Notes: a model not told the origin generated them from the sequence alone. A stretch of DNA of 64,000 bases from Halopseudomonas salina (GCF_008641105.1 NZ_VTTI01000007.1:62001-126000), one strand, 5' to 3'. Positions 8,736 through 16,993 are shown, counted from the first letter of the stretch. Numbers and translations are program-made.

Positions 8736-9709
8736 CCGCCGGACGCAGCTGCCCGCTGGATTACCATCTGCCGTCAGACAGCTTTGCCGGGGCGCCGCTG
8801 TTTGACCGCCAAACGCTGTATATCGTCGGCGGCCTGTATGGCAATCGCCAGGCGCTTACGGCCCTGGAAAAACGCCTGGCCGCCGAGCCTGATGCCAAAG
8901 CCGTGTTCAATGGGGACATGCACTGGTTTGATGTGGAGCCTGCGCTGTTCAGCGAGATCGAAACGCGCCTGGCCGCACATACCCTGCTGCGGGGCAATGT
9001 CGAAACCGAATTGGGACGACCCGACGACAGCGCCGCCGGCTGCGGCTGCGCCTATCCCGACGCGGTAGACGACCACACCGTAGAGCGCTCCAATCAGATT
9101 CACGCGCGGTTGAGCAGCACCGTGAACCAGTTACCCGGCATGGCAAAGCAGCTGGCTGACCGCCCTGCGACGGCGCTGGTCAGCGTCGCCGGCAAACGCA
9201 TTGCGATCACCCACGGCGATGAAACCTCCCTGGCTGGCTGGGCATGCGCGCGCTCCGTCCTTGCTGAGCCTGCCCGCCAGCAGGCATTGCAGGCTTGGGC
9301 TGCCAGCAATCACATCAGCGTTCTGGCCACCAGCCACACCTGCGCGCCAGCGGCGCTGGCCATGGCGGAACAGGCCGTACCGGGACTGGCGATTATCAAC
9401 AACGGCGCCGCCGGCATGCCGAATTTCAATAATGGCCGTTACGGCCTGGTCACGCGCATAAGCACTCACGCCCATCCCTCGGCAATCTATCGCGCTCAGT
9501 GTGATGGCCTGGTGGTGGAAGCGATCCCACTGAACTATTCACACGACGGCTTTATGGACGATTTCGATCGGCAGTGGCCGGAGAATAGCCCGGCAGCCCT
9601 GTCTTATCGTGAGCGGATACTGCGTGGAACCGCGGATGCGCCAGCTGATGCGATGCTCGGCGGTTTTGTGCTGGGCCAGACGCTGTGCGCGATGACAGCG
9701 CTGGATTAA
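8732..9709 (+). CDS. Metallophosphoesterase-like protein with degenerate first metal motif
   Basis: This 325-aa protein begins at the ATG overlapping the symporter stop. It has the layout of calcineurin-like phosphoesterases: VGGLYGN (normally DxHGN), NGDMHWF (GDxxD region), RGNVE (GNHE), ITHGDE, TSHT and NNGAAGMPNF. In motif I, the metal-binding Asp and His appear as Gly and Tyr, so metal binding is altered or the protein is a pseudo-enzyme. Cys-Gly-Cys after residue 100 is an uncommon insertion. It could act on a phosphorylated intermediate of the surrounding locus or be a binding protein. The family assignment is probable; the activity is uncertain. Confidence 0.7.
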   Translation: MTAGRSCPLDYHLPSDSFAGAPLFDRQTLYIVGGLYGNRQALTALEKRLAAEPDAKAVFNGDMHWFDVEPALFSEIETRLAAHTLLRGNVETELGRPDDSAAGCGCAYPDAVDDHTVERSNQIHARLSSTVNQLPGMAKQLADRPATALVSVAGKRIAITHGDETSLAGWACARSVLAEPARQQALQAWAASNHISVLATSHTCAPAALAMAEQAVPGLAIINNGAAGMPNFNNGRYGLVTRISTHAHPSAIYRAQCDGLVVEAIPLNYSHDGFMDDFDRQWPENSPAALSYRERILRGTADAPADAMLGGFVLGQTLCAMTALD

Positions 9710-9710
9710 C

Positions 9711-10208
9711 TTATGTGTCGGCCTGGTCGGGATCGACCGGGTTGCGACGCACAACGTCGTGATAAATCTGCTCGGCGGCCTGTTTCAGTTGCTGGGCCTG
9801 CTCCAGTGACATGCTGGTCATGCAAAAAAGTTTCAAGGGGATGTCGCTGGCCTGTTCACGCATCTGTGCGCCCGGGTCGGTCAGAACGATAAGCCACTGG
9901 CGCTCGTCTTCAGTGCTCTTGCGCCGCTGCACCAGCGCCTTCTGCTCCAGACGCTTGAGGATCGGCGTCAGGGTGCCGGCGTCTAGACGGGTGTCTTCGA
10001 CCAGTTGCTTGATGGGCACGGCGTCGTGTTCCCAGAGCGCCAGCATGACCAGGTACTGCGGATACGTTAGCCCCAATGGCTCGAGCAGCGGCCGATAGGC
10101 CCGCACCATGGCGTTGCTGGCGCTATAGAGCGAGTGGCAGAGCTGATTGCGTAACAACAGGCGACTGCTGGCATCAGATAAGGGAGCGCTTGGGGTTGAG
10201 TCAGGCAT
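9711..10208 (-). CDS. ohrR: OhrR-type MarR-family redox sensor (two-cysteine)
   Basis: This protein of 165 aa starts at MPDSTPSAPL. The N-terminal segment NQLCHSLYSASNAMVRAYRPLLEPLGLTYPQ is the OhrR signature (shown here by its key residues Cys24, Tyr38, Tyr49). A second cysteine, Cys129, lies 105 residues after the first, the same spacing as the Cys22-Cys127 pair that forms the disulfide in Xanthomonas OhrR; Tyr38 and Tyr49 match Tyr36 and Tyr47 there. The winged-helix part includes LDAGTLTPILKRLEQKALV. Organic hydroperoxides oxidise such repressors and release DNA. No ohr peroxidase gene is in the window. The divergent DUF1499 operon, with two matching sites in its promoter, is the likely target. 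The gene converges on the phosphoesterase gene with a 1-bp gap. Confidence 0.85.
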   Translation of the reverse strand: MPDSTPSAPLSDASSRLLLRNQLCHSLYSASNAMVRAYRPLLEPLGLTYPQYLVMLALWEHDAVPIKQLVEDTRLDAGTLTPILKRLEQKALVQRRKSTEDERQWLIVLTDPGAQMREQASDIPLKLFCMTSMSLEQAQQLKQAAEQIYHDVVRRNPVDPDQADT

Positions 10209-10240
10209 GAAGCGTCTCGTGCTGGTGGATACGGGATTTA

Positions 10241-10297
10241 TTTTGCGCACAAGGTATTGACCCGTCAATAGCTGTGGCCTATTGTTTTGCGCACAAG
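10241..10297 (+). promoter_or_regulatory. Promoter with duplicated OhrR/MarR-type operator
   Basis: TTTTGCGCACAAG occurs twice in the same orientation, at 10241-10253 and 10285-10297, 44 bp apart (about four helical turns). Each is an imperfect palindrome (TTGCGCACAA). Between them is a good sigma-70 promoter reading rightward: TTGACC (10257-10262), 17-bp spacer, TATTGT (10280-10285). The second site overlaps the -10 end and the first abuts the -35. Binding at either would block transcription of the DUF1499 operon, and also that of the divergent regulator gene. Confidence 0.72.
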
Positions 10298-10334
10298 ATA
10301 GTTTGCTCGCTCACTGGATCAAGGAAGCGCACTA

Positions 10335-10790
10335 ATGAAGATATTGATGATCATTGCCCTGGTACTCATCACCCTGGTCGCCGTCGCCTTCGGTTATATC
10401 TACTGGCAGAACAGCCAGGTGCCAACGCTGGGGCATAACAGCGGGCAACTCACGCCCCTGAGTGGCAACCCCAATGGCGTGAGTACCCAGACCGACGACG
10501 GCGAGAAGGCAGTCGACCCCTGGCCGTTCAAGGCAGATCGGGCCGCTACCATGCAGGCCATCAAGGATGCTCTGGCCGCCCATGGTGGCGCCGAGGTAGT
10601 ACGTGAGGAAGAGGATTACCTTCGCGTGGTGTTTGTCACCCCGAAAATGCGCTTTCGCGATGACGCCGAGTTCTATCTGGACGAAACAACCCGCCAGGTG
10701 CATTTTCGCTCGGAAAGCCGTGCGGGCAAGTCGGACCTGGGGCTCAATCGCCAGCGCCACGAGCAGTTGACCACCCTGTACGCCCGTTAA
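10335..10790 (+). CDS. DUF1499 family membrane-anchored protein
   Basis: This protein of 151 aa has one N-terminal transmembrane segment (about residues 4-22, IIALVLITLVAVAFGYIYW) followed by a soluble domain. The DUF1499 hallmarks are present: DPWPFKADRAATMQAI near the start and EEEDYLRVVFVTPKMRFRDD followed by FRSESRAGKSDLGLNRQR at the end. The function of the family is not known. It is the first gene behind the duplicated-operator promoter, with 42 bp to the VTT-flavoprotein gene, so it should be co-transcribed with the reductase and glycosyltransferases. Confidence 0.82.
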   Translation: MKILMIIALVLITLVAVAFGYIYWQNSQVPTLGHNSGQLTPLSGNPNGVSTQTDDGEKAVDPWPFKADRAATMQAIKDALAAHGGAEVVREEEDYLRVVFVTPKMRFRDDAEFYLDETTRQVHFRSESRAGKSDLGLNRQRHEQLTTLYAR

Positions 10791-10832
10791 GATCAGCCGT
10801 CCTTTATTTTCGCAGTCTGGAGTATCCGCACC

Positions 10833-12977
10833 ATGAAAACCGGCAAGATCATTGTTTTACTCGTCATCGCCGCGTTGGTCGCGGGGTTCTTCCTGCTGGA
10901 CCTGAACCAGTACTTCAGTCTGGAGGCAATCAAGGCCCAGCAAGCCACGCTCAACGCCCAGGTGAGTGCCAACCCCTGGCTGGCTGGCGGCATCTTCTTC
11001 GGCATTTATGTGCTGGTCACGGCGCTGTCCCTGCCCGGTGCCGCGCTGATGACCCTGCTCGGTGGCGCACTCTTCGGTATTGGCTGGGGTCTGTTGATCG
11101 TATCCTTCGCCTCCACTATGGGTGCCACGCTGGCGATGCTGATCAGCCGTTTTCTGCTGCGTGACTGGGTGCAGGCGCGCTTTGGCAGCAAACTCAAGTC
11201 CATCGACCGCGGTATTGAGCGCGAGGGCGCCTTTTACCTGTTCGCCCTGCGTCTGGTACCGGCGTTTCCGTTCTTTGTGATCAACCTCGCCATGGGTCTG
11301 ACGCGCATCAAGGTGGGCACCTATTGGGTGGTGAGCCAGATCGGCATGTTGCCGGGCACACTGGTGTATGTGAATGCCGGTCGTCAGCTGGGTGAGCTGG
11401 AGTCGCTGGGCGGCATCCTGTCGGTCGACCTGATTGGCGCCTTTGTGCTGCTGGGCCTGTTCCCGCTGGTCGCGCGCAAGATTGTCGATTTCGTCAAGGC
11501 CCGGCGGGTTTATAAAGGCTGGAACAAGCCAAAGCACTTTGACCGCAACCTGGTGGTGATTGGCGCCGGCAGTGGCGGTCTGGTCAGCGCTTATATAGCA
11601 GCGGCCGTCAAAGCCAACGTCAGCCTGATTGAAAAACACGCCATGGGCGGCGATTGCCTGAACACCGGCTGCGTGCCCTCCAAGGCGCTGATCCGCTCGG
11701 CCAAACTGGCTGCCGAGGTCAATCGTGCCCATGCGCTGGGTTACAACGAGGCCAGCGCCAGTGTGAACTTTGCGCGGGTGATGGATCGCATACAGCGGGT
11801 GATCCGCGATATTGAACCCCACGATTCGGTAGAGCGCTATACCGATCTGGGCGTAGAGGTGCATCAGGGCGCGGCGACTATTCTTTCGCCGTGGGAAGTC
11901 GAGGTGAACGGGCAGACTTTGACCACGCGAAACATCATCATCGCCGCCGGCGCCCGCCCCTTCATGCCGCCGATACCGGGACTGGATCAGGCCAATGCCT
12001 ACAACTCGGACACCATCTGGGGTCTGCGTGATCAGCCCAAACGCCTGTTGATTCTGGGTGGCGGACCGATCGGCTGCGAGTTGTCCCAGGCTTTCCAGCG
12101 CTTGGGCAGCCAGGTGATTCAGGTGGAGCGTGGTGATCGATTGCTGTCGAAAGAGGATCCCGATGCCGCCGAACTGGTCATGAAAACGCTGCGCGAAGAA
12201 GGTGTGGATCTGCGCCTGCAACACAACGCCGAGCGCTTCGAGAAAATCGACGGGCAGGATCAACTGATCGCTCGTAACCTGCAGACCGATGAGGAGGTCG
12301 CCATTGCCTTTGATGCGGTGCTGGTGGCGGTCGGCCGCAAGGCCAATACCGAAGGCTATGGCATCGAGAAGCTGGAGCTGGTCAAACGCGACAACGGCAC
12401 ACTGGATACCGACGAGTTTTTGGCTACGCGTTATCCCAATATCTACGCCGTCGGCGATGTGACCGGGCCCTACCAGTTCACCCACGTATCGGCGCATCAG
12501 GCCTGGTATGCGGCAGTGAATGCGCTCTTTGGTACCTTCAAGCGCTTCAAGGTGGATTACCGGGTGATCCCACGGGTGACCTTTACCGATCCCGAAGTAG
12601 CGACCGTGGGCCTGACCGAGGCCGATGCCAAGGAGCAGGATGTGCAGTACGAGATCACCCGCTACGGCATCGACGATCTGGACCGCGCGATTGCCGACCA
12701 GGCTGCTGAAGGCTATGTGAAAGTGCTCACCGTGCCGGGCAAGGACACGATTCTGGGTGTGACCATTGTTGGCGCCCATGCTGGCGAGCTGCTGGCCGAA
12801 TACGTGCTGGCCATGAAATACAAACTGGGTCTGAACAAGATCCTGGGCACCATACACAGCTACCCGACCATGGCCGAAGCCAACAAATTCGCCGCCGGCG
12901 AATGGAAACGCGCCCATGCACCGGAGAAACTGCTGCAATGGGTCGCCAAGTTCCACCGCTGGCGCCTGGGCAGCTGA
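10833..12977 (+). CDS. VTT (TVP38/TMEM64) membrane domain fused to FAD pyridine-nucleotide disulfide reductase
   Basis: This protein has 714 aa. Residues 1 to about 225 form a VTT/DedA-like membrane domain with hydrophobic helices and the family stretch FALRLVPAFPFFVINLAMGL. Residues 238-714 are a class I flavin disulfide reductase of the mercuric/dihydrolipoamide type: FAD site VVIGAGSGGL, redox pair GGDCLNTGCVPSK (Cys275, Cys280), NAD(P) site ILGGGPIGCE, second FAD motif IYAVGDVTG and dimerisation tail with HSYPTMAEA. The C-terminal vicinal cysteines of MerA are absent, so mercury reduction is unlikely. Such fusions occur in other bacteria without known function. The next gene begins at the base after the stop. 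A role in membrane-side thiol or metalloid redox chemistry is inference. Confidence 0.85.
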   Translation: MKTGKIIVLLVIAALVAGFFLLDLNQYFSLEAIKAQQATLNAQVSANPWLAGGIFFGIYVLVTALSLPGAALMTLLGGALFGIGWGLLIVSFASTMGATLAMLISRFLLRDWVQARFGSKLKSIDRGIEREGAFYLFALRLVPAFPFFVINLAMGLTRIKVGTYWVVSQIGMLPGTLVYVNAGRQLGELESLGGILSVDLIGAFVLLGLFPLVARKIVDFVKARRVYKGWNKPKHFDRNLVVIGAGSGGLVSAYIAAAVKANVSLIEKHAMGGDCLNTGCVPSKALIRSAKLAAEVNRAHALGYNEASASVNFARVMDRIQRVIRDIEPHDSVERYTDLGVEVHQGAATILSPWEVEVNGQTLTTRNIIIAAGARPFMPPIPGLDQANAYNSDTIWGLRDQPKRLLILGGGPIGCELSQAFQRLGSQVIQVERGDRLLSKEDPDAAELVMKTLREEGVDLRLQHNAERFEKIDGQDQLIARNLQTDEEVAIAFDAVLVAVGRKANTEGYGIEKLELVKRDNGTLDTDEFLATRYPNIYAVGDVTGPYQFTHVSAHQAWYAAVNALFGTFKRFKVDYRVIPRVTFTDPEVATVGLTEADAKEQDVQYEITRYGIDDLDRAIADQAAEGYVKVLTVPGKDTILGVTIVGAHAGELLAEYVLAMKYKLGLNKILGTIHSYPTMAEANKFAAGEWKRAHAPEKLLQWVAKFHRWRLGS

Positions 12978-13949
12978 ATGCCCTGGCTGTCGGTAGTCAT
13001 CCCCGTGCGCAATGAGGCACCTGGCATCGTTCAGGTGCTGGAGCCGTTGCAGGGATTGCGCGGCGAGATCGAGATTATTCTGGTGGATGGGGGGAGTGAG
13101 GACGCTACCGTTGAATTGGCGGGGCCGCTGGTGGATCAGGTGGTCGAGTCTGCGTCAGGGCGAGCGAGGCAGATGAATGCTGGAGCGGCTGTGGCGAGGG
13201 GTGCGGTGTTGTTGTTTCTGCATGCGGATACGCGGTTGCCGGAGGGGTTCTTGCGAATGATTGCGGACGTCGCCATCCCGCCTACGCAATGCACAAACCC
13301 GCTCTTTTCAAACCCGAAAGTGGATCCCCGCGTTCCCGCCCCCTCCCCCGTCATTCCCGCGCACGCGGGAAACCATTTTGACCTTCAGCCCACACCGAGC
13401 CCAGAACCCGACCACTCAGCGCACCCGAACCCGACAATGGATCCCCGCGTTCGCGAGGATGACGTTGGGGGGGAGTCCGGGGTTCCCGCCTCCAACCCCG
13501 TCATTCCCGCGCACGCGGGAATCCATTTTGACCTTGGTCCAGCATCCCACCAGGCGCCGCAATACCAATGGGGTCGGTTCGATGTGTGCCTTGTGCCCTC
13601 CTCCCCGACCCTCAAAATGGTCGCCTGGATGATGAATCATCGCTCGCGCCTCACGGGCATCTGCACGGGCGATCAGGCCATCTTCGTGCGGCGGGACCTG
13701 TTCAACAAATTGGGCGGCTATGCCGATATTCCGCTTATGGAAGACATCGAGCTGACCAGGCGCCTCAAGCGCATCTGCCCACCGGCCCGCATCCGCCACC
13801 CCCTCACCACCTCCAGCCGGCGCTGGCAGCAAAATGGCGTATTCAAAACAATCGGACTGATGTGGTGGCTGCGGCTGCAATACTGGGTGGGCGTCTCCCC
13901 TGCCAGGCTGGCGCAAAAGTATTATCCTGCCCGCGTGCCCAAACCATGA
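12978..13949 (+). CDS. TIGR04283-family glycosyltransferase carrying an in-frame repeat insertion
   Basis: This GT-A glycosyltransferase has VIPVRNEAPGI, the DGGS motif, GRARQMNAGAA and LFLHADTRLP in its N-terminal half, and WGRFDV, GDQAIFVRR, GGYADIPLMEDIELTRRLKR and RRWQQNGVFKTI in its C-terminal half. These are the signatures of the TIGR04283 family linked to arsenosugar biosynthesis. At 323 aa it is about 90 residues longer than usual. The excess, residues about 99-189, is translated REP-like repeat DNA (DPRVRED and VIPAHAGIHFDL peptides) between the LHADTRLP and WGRFDV motifs. The frame survives without a stop. The start directly abuts the preceding TGA. Whether the protein folds or works is open. 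Confidence 0.85.
   Translation: MPWLSVVIPVRNEAPGIVQVLEPLQGLRGEIEIILVDGGSEDATVELAGPLVDQVVESASGRARQMNAGAAVARGAVLLFLHADTRLPEGFLRMIADVAIPPTQCTNPLFSNPKVDPRVPAPSPVIPAHAGNHFDLQPTPSPEPDHSAHPNPTMDPRVREDDVGGESGVPASNPVIPAHAGIHFDLGPASHQAPQYQWGRFDVCLVPSSPTLKMVAWMMNHRSRLTGICTGDQAIFVRRDLFNKLGGYADIPLMEDIELTRRLKRICPPARIRHPLTTSSRRWQQNGVFKTIGLMWWLRLQYWVGVSPARLAQKYYPARVPKP
13287..13545. repeat. REP/MITE-like repeat cluster inside the glycosyltransferase gene
   Basis: Four palindromic arms (near 13318-13340, 13348-13385, 13438-13464 and 13499-13535) carry GGATCCCCGCGTTCGCGAGG or TCATTCCCGCGCACGCGGGA followed by CATTTTGACCTT. The left flank, GCACAAACCCGCT at 13294, is also found beside the same arms at 37499 and, inverted, within 21668-21697, so the mobile unit is larger than the palindrome. 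The cluster interrupts a gene without breaking its frame. Confidence 0.85.
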
Positions 13950-13956
13950 GTCCGCC

Positions 13957-14574
13957 ATGACTGTTCGCCCGCTGATCATCTTCGCCAAGGCCCCCGTTCC
14001 CGGTCAGGTGAAGACGCGCCTGATCCCCGCGCTGGGCCCCGAGGGCGCCTGTGCCTTGTATGAAAAACTGCTGCGTCACACGCTGGAAAAGACCCGTAAC
14101 TGGCCCGGCGAGCGGCTTCTGTACTGCGCCCCGGATACCACTCACCCGGTCATCCAGTCCTTGGCCCATGAACATCAATTGACCCTGCGCCAACAGCAGG
14201 GCGGAGATCTGGGCGAGCGTATGGCCAACGCCCATGCGGACCACCCCAACGGCGCCCTTCTGATCGGCACGGATTGCCCGCTGCTCGACTGCGCTCATCT
14301 GCATGCAGCCAACCAGGCCCTGGCTCAGCACGATATCGCGATCATCCCCAGCGAAGACGGTGGCTATGTTCTGATTGGCCAGCGCGTACCGCATATAACT
14401 CCTTTCAATAACATGACCTGGAGCCATGCCGATGTGCTGACTGACACGCAGGAACGCGTCACCGGTGCCGGTCTGACCCTTTGGCTGGGCGCTACCCTGT
14501 GGGATCTGGATGAGCCCGAAGACCTGCAACGGCTTGCCGCTGCGGGTATCTCGACTGAGCTCGCACTAAGCTAA
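13957..14574 (+). CDS. TIGR04282-family glycosyltransferase (arsenosugar type)
   Basis: This protein of 205 aa has the N-terminal motif FAKAPVPGQVKTRLIPALG, which resembles the nucleotide-binding loop of CofC/MobA-like nucleotidyltransferases, then LIGTDCPLL (metal-binding Asp), EDGGYVLIG and a late DTQERV/WDLDEPEDL segment. This is the TIGR04282 family, which co-occurs with TIGR04283 and ArsS in arsenosugar loci. It begins 7 bp after the TIGR04283 gene and is the last member of the operon starting at 10335. It probably transfers or activates a sugar onto the arsenic-ribose intermediate; that is family inference. Confidence 0.87.
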   Translation: MTVRPLIIFAKAPVPGQVKTRLIPALGPEGACALYEKLLRHTLEKTRNWPGERLLYCAPDTTHPVIQSLAHEHQLTLRQQQGGDLGERMANAHADHPNGALLIGTDCPLLDCAHLHAANQALAQHDIAIIPSEDGGYVLIGQRVPHITPFNNMTWSHADVLTDTQERVTGAGLTLWLGATLWDLDEPEDLQRLAAAGISTELALS

Positions 14575-14759
14575 TACAGCGCCGAGTCATTGGTCACTGA
14601 TAATACTCCCGCCGCCCCATCACATCTGTTTATGCATCTTCATTCCAGCTGCGGGACATAGTTCCGCTCTCGAATCCGTGACTATATGGTCAGGCTTTGC
14701 CGTTACGCCGAAGAGCGTGGTGGCCCACTGCCTCAGCATCCGACCAGACAAGGATTAGC

Positions 14760-15956
14760 ATGTTTGAACTCAGCCCCCGCGTTCAGGACCTCAAAGTACA
14801 GATCGAAAGCTTTATGGACGAGCACATCTACCCCAACGAAAAGCTGTTCTACGAGCAGGTAAAACAGAACAAGTGGGGCGCGCCGCCGGTTCTGGAGGAG
14901 CTCAAGGCCAAGGCAAAAAGCATGGGGCTGTGGAATCTGTTTCTGCCGCACAGCGAGCGTGGCGCAGGGCTAAACAACGAAGAATACGGCCATCTGTGCG
15001 AGATCATGGGGCGCTCCTCTATCGCCCCCGAGGTGTTCAACTGCAGCGCGCCAGACACCGGCAACATGGAGACCATCGAGCGTTACGGCAATGAAGAGCA
15101 AAAAGAGCAGTGGCTCAAGCCGTTGCTGGCTGGCGAGATCCGCTCCTGTTTCTCCATGACCGAGCCGGATGTTGCGTCCTCCGATGCGACCAACATCCAG
15201 TGCGAGATCCGCCGCGACGGTGACGAGTACGTGATCAACGGCACCAAGTGGTGGTCCTCCGGAGCCATGGCCGACAACTGCAAGATTGCCATAGTGATGG
15301 GCAAGACCGACGCCAGCGCGCCCAAGCACCTTCAGCAGAGCATGATTCTGGTCCCCCTGGACACCCCCGGAGTGACCATCGTGCGTGACCTGCATGTATT
15401 CGGTTACGACCACGCTCCCCATGGCCATGCCGAGATCAAATACGAGAATGTGCGCGTACCGGTCGCCAACATGCTGCTCGGCGAAGGCCGCGGCTTCGAG
15501 ATAGCCCAGGGTCGCCTCGGGCCAGGCCGAATCCACCATTGCATGCGCAGCATTGGCGTGGCCGAGCGTGCGCTGGAAGCCATGTGCCGCCGCGCTGCCG
15601 AGCGTACCGCTTTTGGCAAGCCGCTGTACAAGCTGGGCAGCACGCCGGAAAACATCGCCAAGTCCCGCTGCGAAATCGACCAAGCTCGCCTGTTGACCAT
15701 CATGGCTGCACGCAGCATGGACCAGTTCGGCAACAAGGTAGCGCGCCAGCAGATCGCGATGATCAAGGCCGTGGCCCCGACCATGCTGTGCAACGTGCTC
15801 GACCGCGCCATCCAGGTTCACGGCGCCGCCGGCGTATGCCAGGACACCTTCCTCGCATCAGCCTACGCCAAAGCCCGCACCCTGCGCCTGGCCGACGGCC
15901 CGGATGAAGTGCATCTGGGGACGATTGCGAAGCTGGAAATGAGTCGTTATTTGTAA
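14760..15956 (+). CDS. Acyl-CoA dehydrogenase, ACAD10/11-like
   Basis: This protein of 398 aa starts at [12 protein letters not shown]. Acyl-CoA dehydrogenase features are [16 protein letters not shown] (FAD/substrate loop), [24 protein letters not shown] and [20 protein letters not shown], with Asp in the region where ACAD10/11-type enzymes place their base. It is an FAD flavoenzyme. Downstream on the same strand lie an SDR and an APH-like phosphotransferase. Animal ACAD10/11 join the same kinase and dehydrogenase domains in one chain, and Pseudomonas LvaA/LvaC work together on 4-hydroxyacyl-CoA. Handling of 4-hydroxy acids is therefore a plausible role, not demonstrated. Confidence 0.86.
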   Translation: MFELSPRVQDLKVQIESFMDEHIYPNEKLFYEQVKQNKWGAPPVLEELKAKAKSMGLWNLFLPHSERGAGLNNEEYGHLCEIMGRSSIAPEVFNCSAPDTGNMETIERYGNEEQKEQWLKPLLAGEIRSCFSMTEPDVASSDATNIQCEIRRDGDEYVINGTKWWSSGAMADNCKIAIVMGKTDASAPKHLQQSMILVPLDTPGVTIVRDLHVFGYDHAPHGHAEIKYENVRVPVANMLLGEGRGFEIAQGRLGPGRIHHCMRSIGVAERALEAMCRRAAERTAFGKPLYKLGSTPENIAKSRCEIDQARLLTIMAARSMDQFGNKVARQQIAMIKAVAPTMLCNVLDRAIQVHGAAGVCQDTFLASAYAKARTLRLADGPDEVHLGTIAKLEMSRYL

Positions 15957-15976
15957 ATCAGCGCTACCACTGGAAA

Positions 15977-16162
15977 TCAAAATGGTTTCCCGCGTGCGCG
16001 GGAGTGACGCCCCCCTCAAACGTCATCCTCGCGAACGCGGGGATCCATTGTCGGGTTCGGTTGGGCTGAAGTTTCGCGTGATTGGCGCGGTGTGGCCTGA
16101 AGGTCAAAATGGATTCCCGCCTTCGCGGGAATGACGGGGTGGACGGCGAACGCGGAGATCCA
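15977..16162. repeat. REP-like palindromic repeat cluster
   Basis: Between the dehydrogenase and SDR genes lie arms TCAAAATGGTTTCCCGCG (15977), GTCATCCTCGCGAACGCGGG (16021) and TCAAAATGGATTCCCGCC (16106), the same family as at 18222, 20400 and 21418. The cluster occupies most of the 272-bp gap; the SDR promoter must lie within or just after it. Confidence 0.88.
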
Positions 16163-16228
16163 CTCTGACTTTCGGCCAAAACACGCAGGTATCAGCGCAA
16201 ATTAGCAACAGCACAAACAGAGAACAAT

Positions 16229-16993
16229 ATGAGCACATTATTCGATCTCACCGGCAAAGTTGCCGTAATCACCGGCTCCACCAAGGGCATCGGTAAGGCC
16301 ATTGCCGAGGAATACGCCAAGGCTGGGGCCAAGGTAGTTATCTCCAGCCGCAAGGCGGAGGCTTGCGAGCAAGTTGCCAACGAACTCAAGGCCAAGGGCT
16401 TTGATGCTCTGCCCATCGCCTGCCACGTAGGCGACAAGGCGCAACTGCAGAACTTGGTCGACAAGACCATCGAGACATGGGGCAAGATCGACATTCTGGT
16501 CTGCAACGCAGCCACCAACCCGGTTTATGGCGCGACGGCCTCGGTCAGCGATGAGGCCTTTGACAAGATCATGGGCACCAACGTCAAAGGCACCTTCTGG
16601 CTTTGCAACATGGTGATCCCGCAGATGGTCAATCTGGGCGGCGGCGCTATCGTGCTGCTGTCGAGCATCGCAGGCCTTCGCGCCAGCGCCAATATTGGCG
16701 TCTATGGCATGTCCAAGGCAGCCGAGGCCGGCCTGGCTCGCAACCTGTCGCTGGAATGGGGCCCGCATAACATTCGCGTCAATTCCATCGCTCCTGGCCT
16801 GATTCGTACCGACTTCGCCCAGGCGCTGCTGGACGATCCGGACCGTCTCAAGCGGGTGGAAGAGAAGCTGCCCCTGCGCCGTGTTGGCGAACCGGTGGAT
16901 ATCGCGGGCGTGGCGCTGTTTCTGGCGTCGGCTGCCGGCGCTTATGTTACCGGCCAGACCATCGTGGCCGACGGTGGCGATACCATCACCTGA
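16229..16993 (+). CDS. Short-chain dehydrogenase/reductase
   Basis: This 254-aa cytosolic classical SDR has the cofactor motif TGSTKGIG with SSRKA after beta-2 (an Arg suggests NADP preference), the NAATNPVYG segment (NNAG equivalent), catalytic Ser in VLLSSIAG and YGMSKAAE (Tyr/Lys). The C-terminus ends ADGGDTIT. It sits between the acyl-CoA dehydrogenase and the phosphotransferase on the same strand, as LvaD does relative to LvaA and LvaC, and may oxidise or reduce a hydroxyacyl-CoA. The substrate is unknown. Confidence 0.87.
   Translation: MSTLFDLTGKVAVITGSTKGIGKAIAEEYAKAGAKVVISSRKAEACEQVANELKAKGFDALPIACHVGDKAQLQNLVDKTIETWGKIDILVCNAATNPVYGATASVSDEAFDKIMGTNVKGTFWLCNMVIPQMVNLGGGAIVLLSSIAGLRASANIGVYGMSKAAEAGLARNLSLEWGPHNIRVNSIAPGLIRTDFAQALLDDPDRLKRVEEKLPLRRVGEPVDIAGVALFLASAAGAYVTGQTIVADGGDTIT

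Noticed and set aside
10857..12956. 699-codon open frame on the minus strand
   Set aside because: It is antisense to the VTT-flavoprotein gene, which has clear FAD, NAD(P) and redox motifs; the antisense translation has none.
14106..14118. Frameshift suspected in the glycosyltransferase pair because of the long first protein
   Set aside because: Both frames are intact; the extra length comes from the in-frame repeat insertion.
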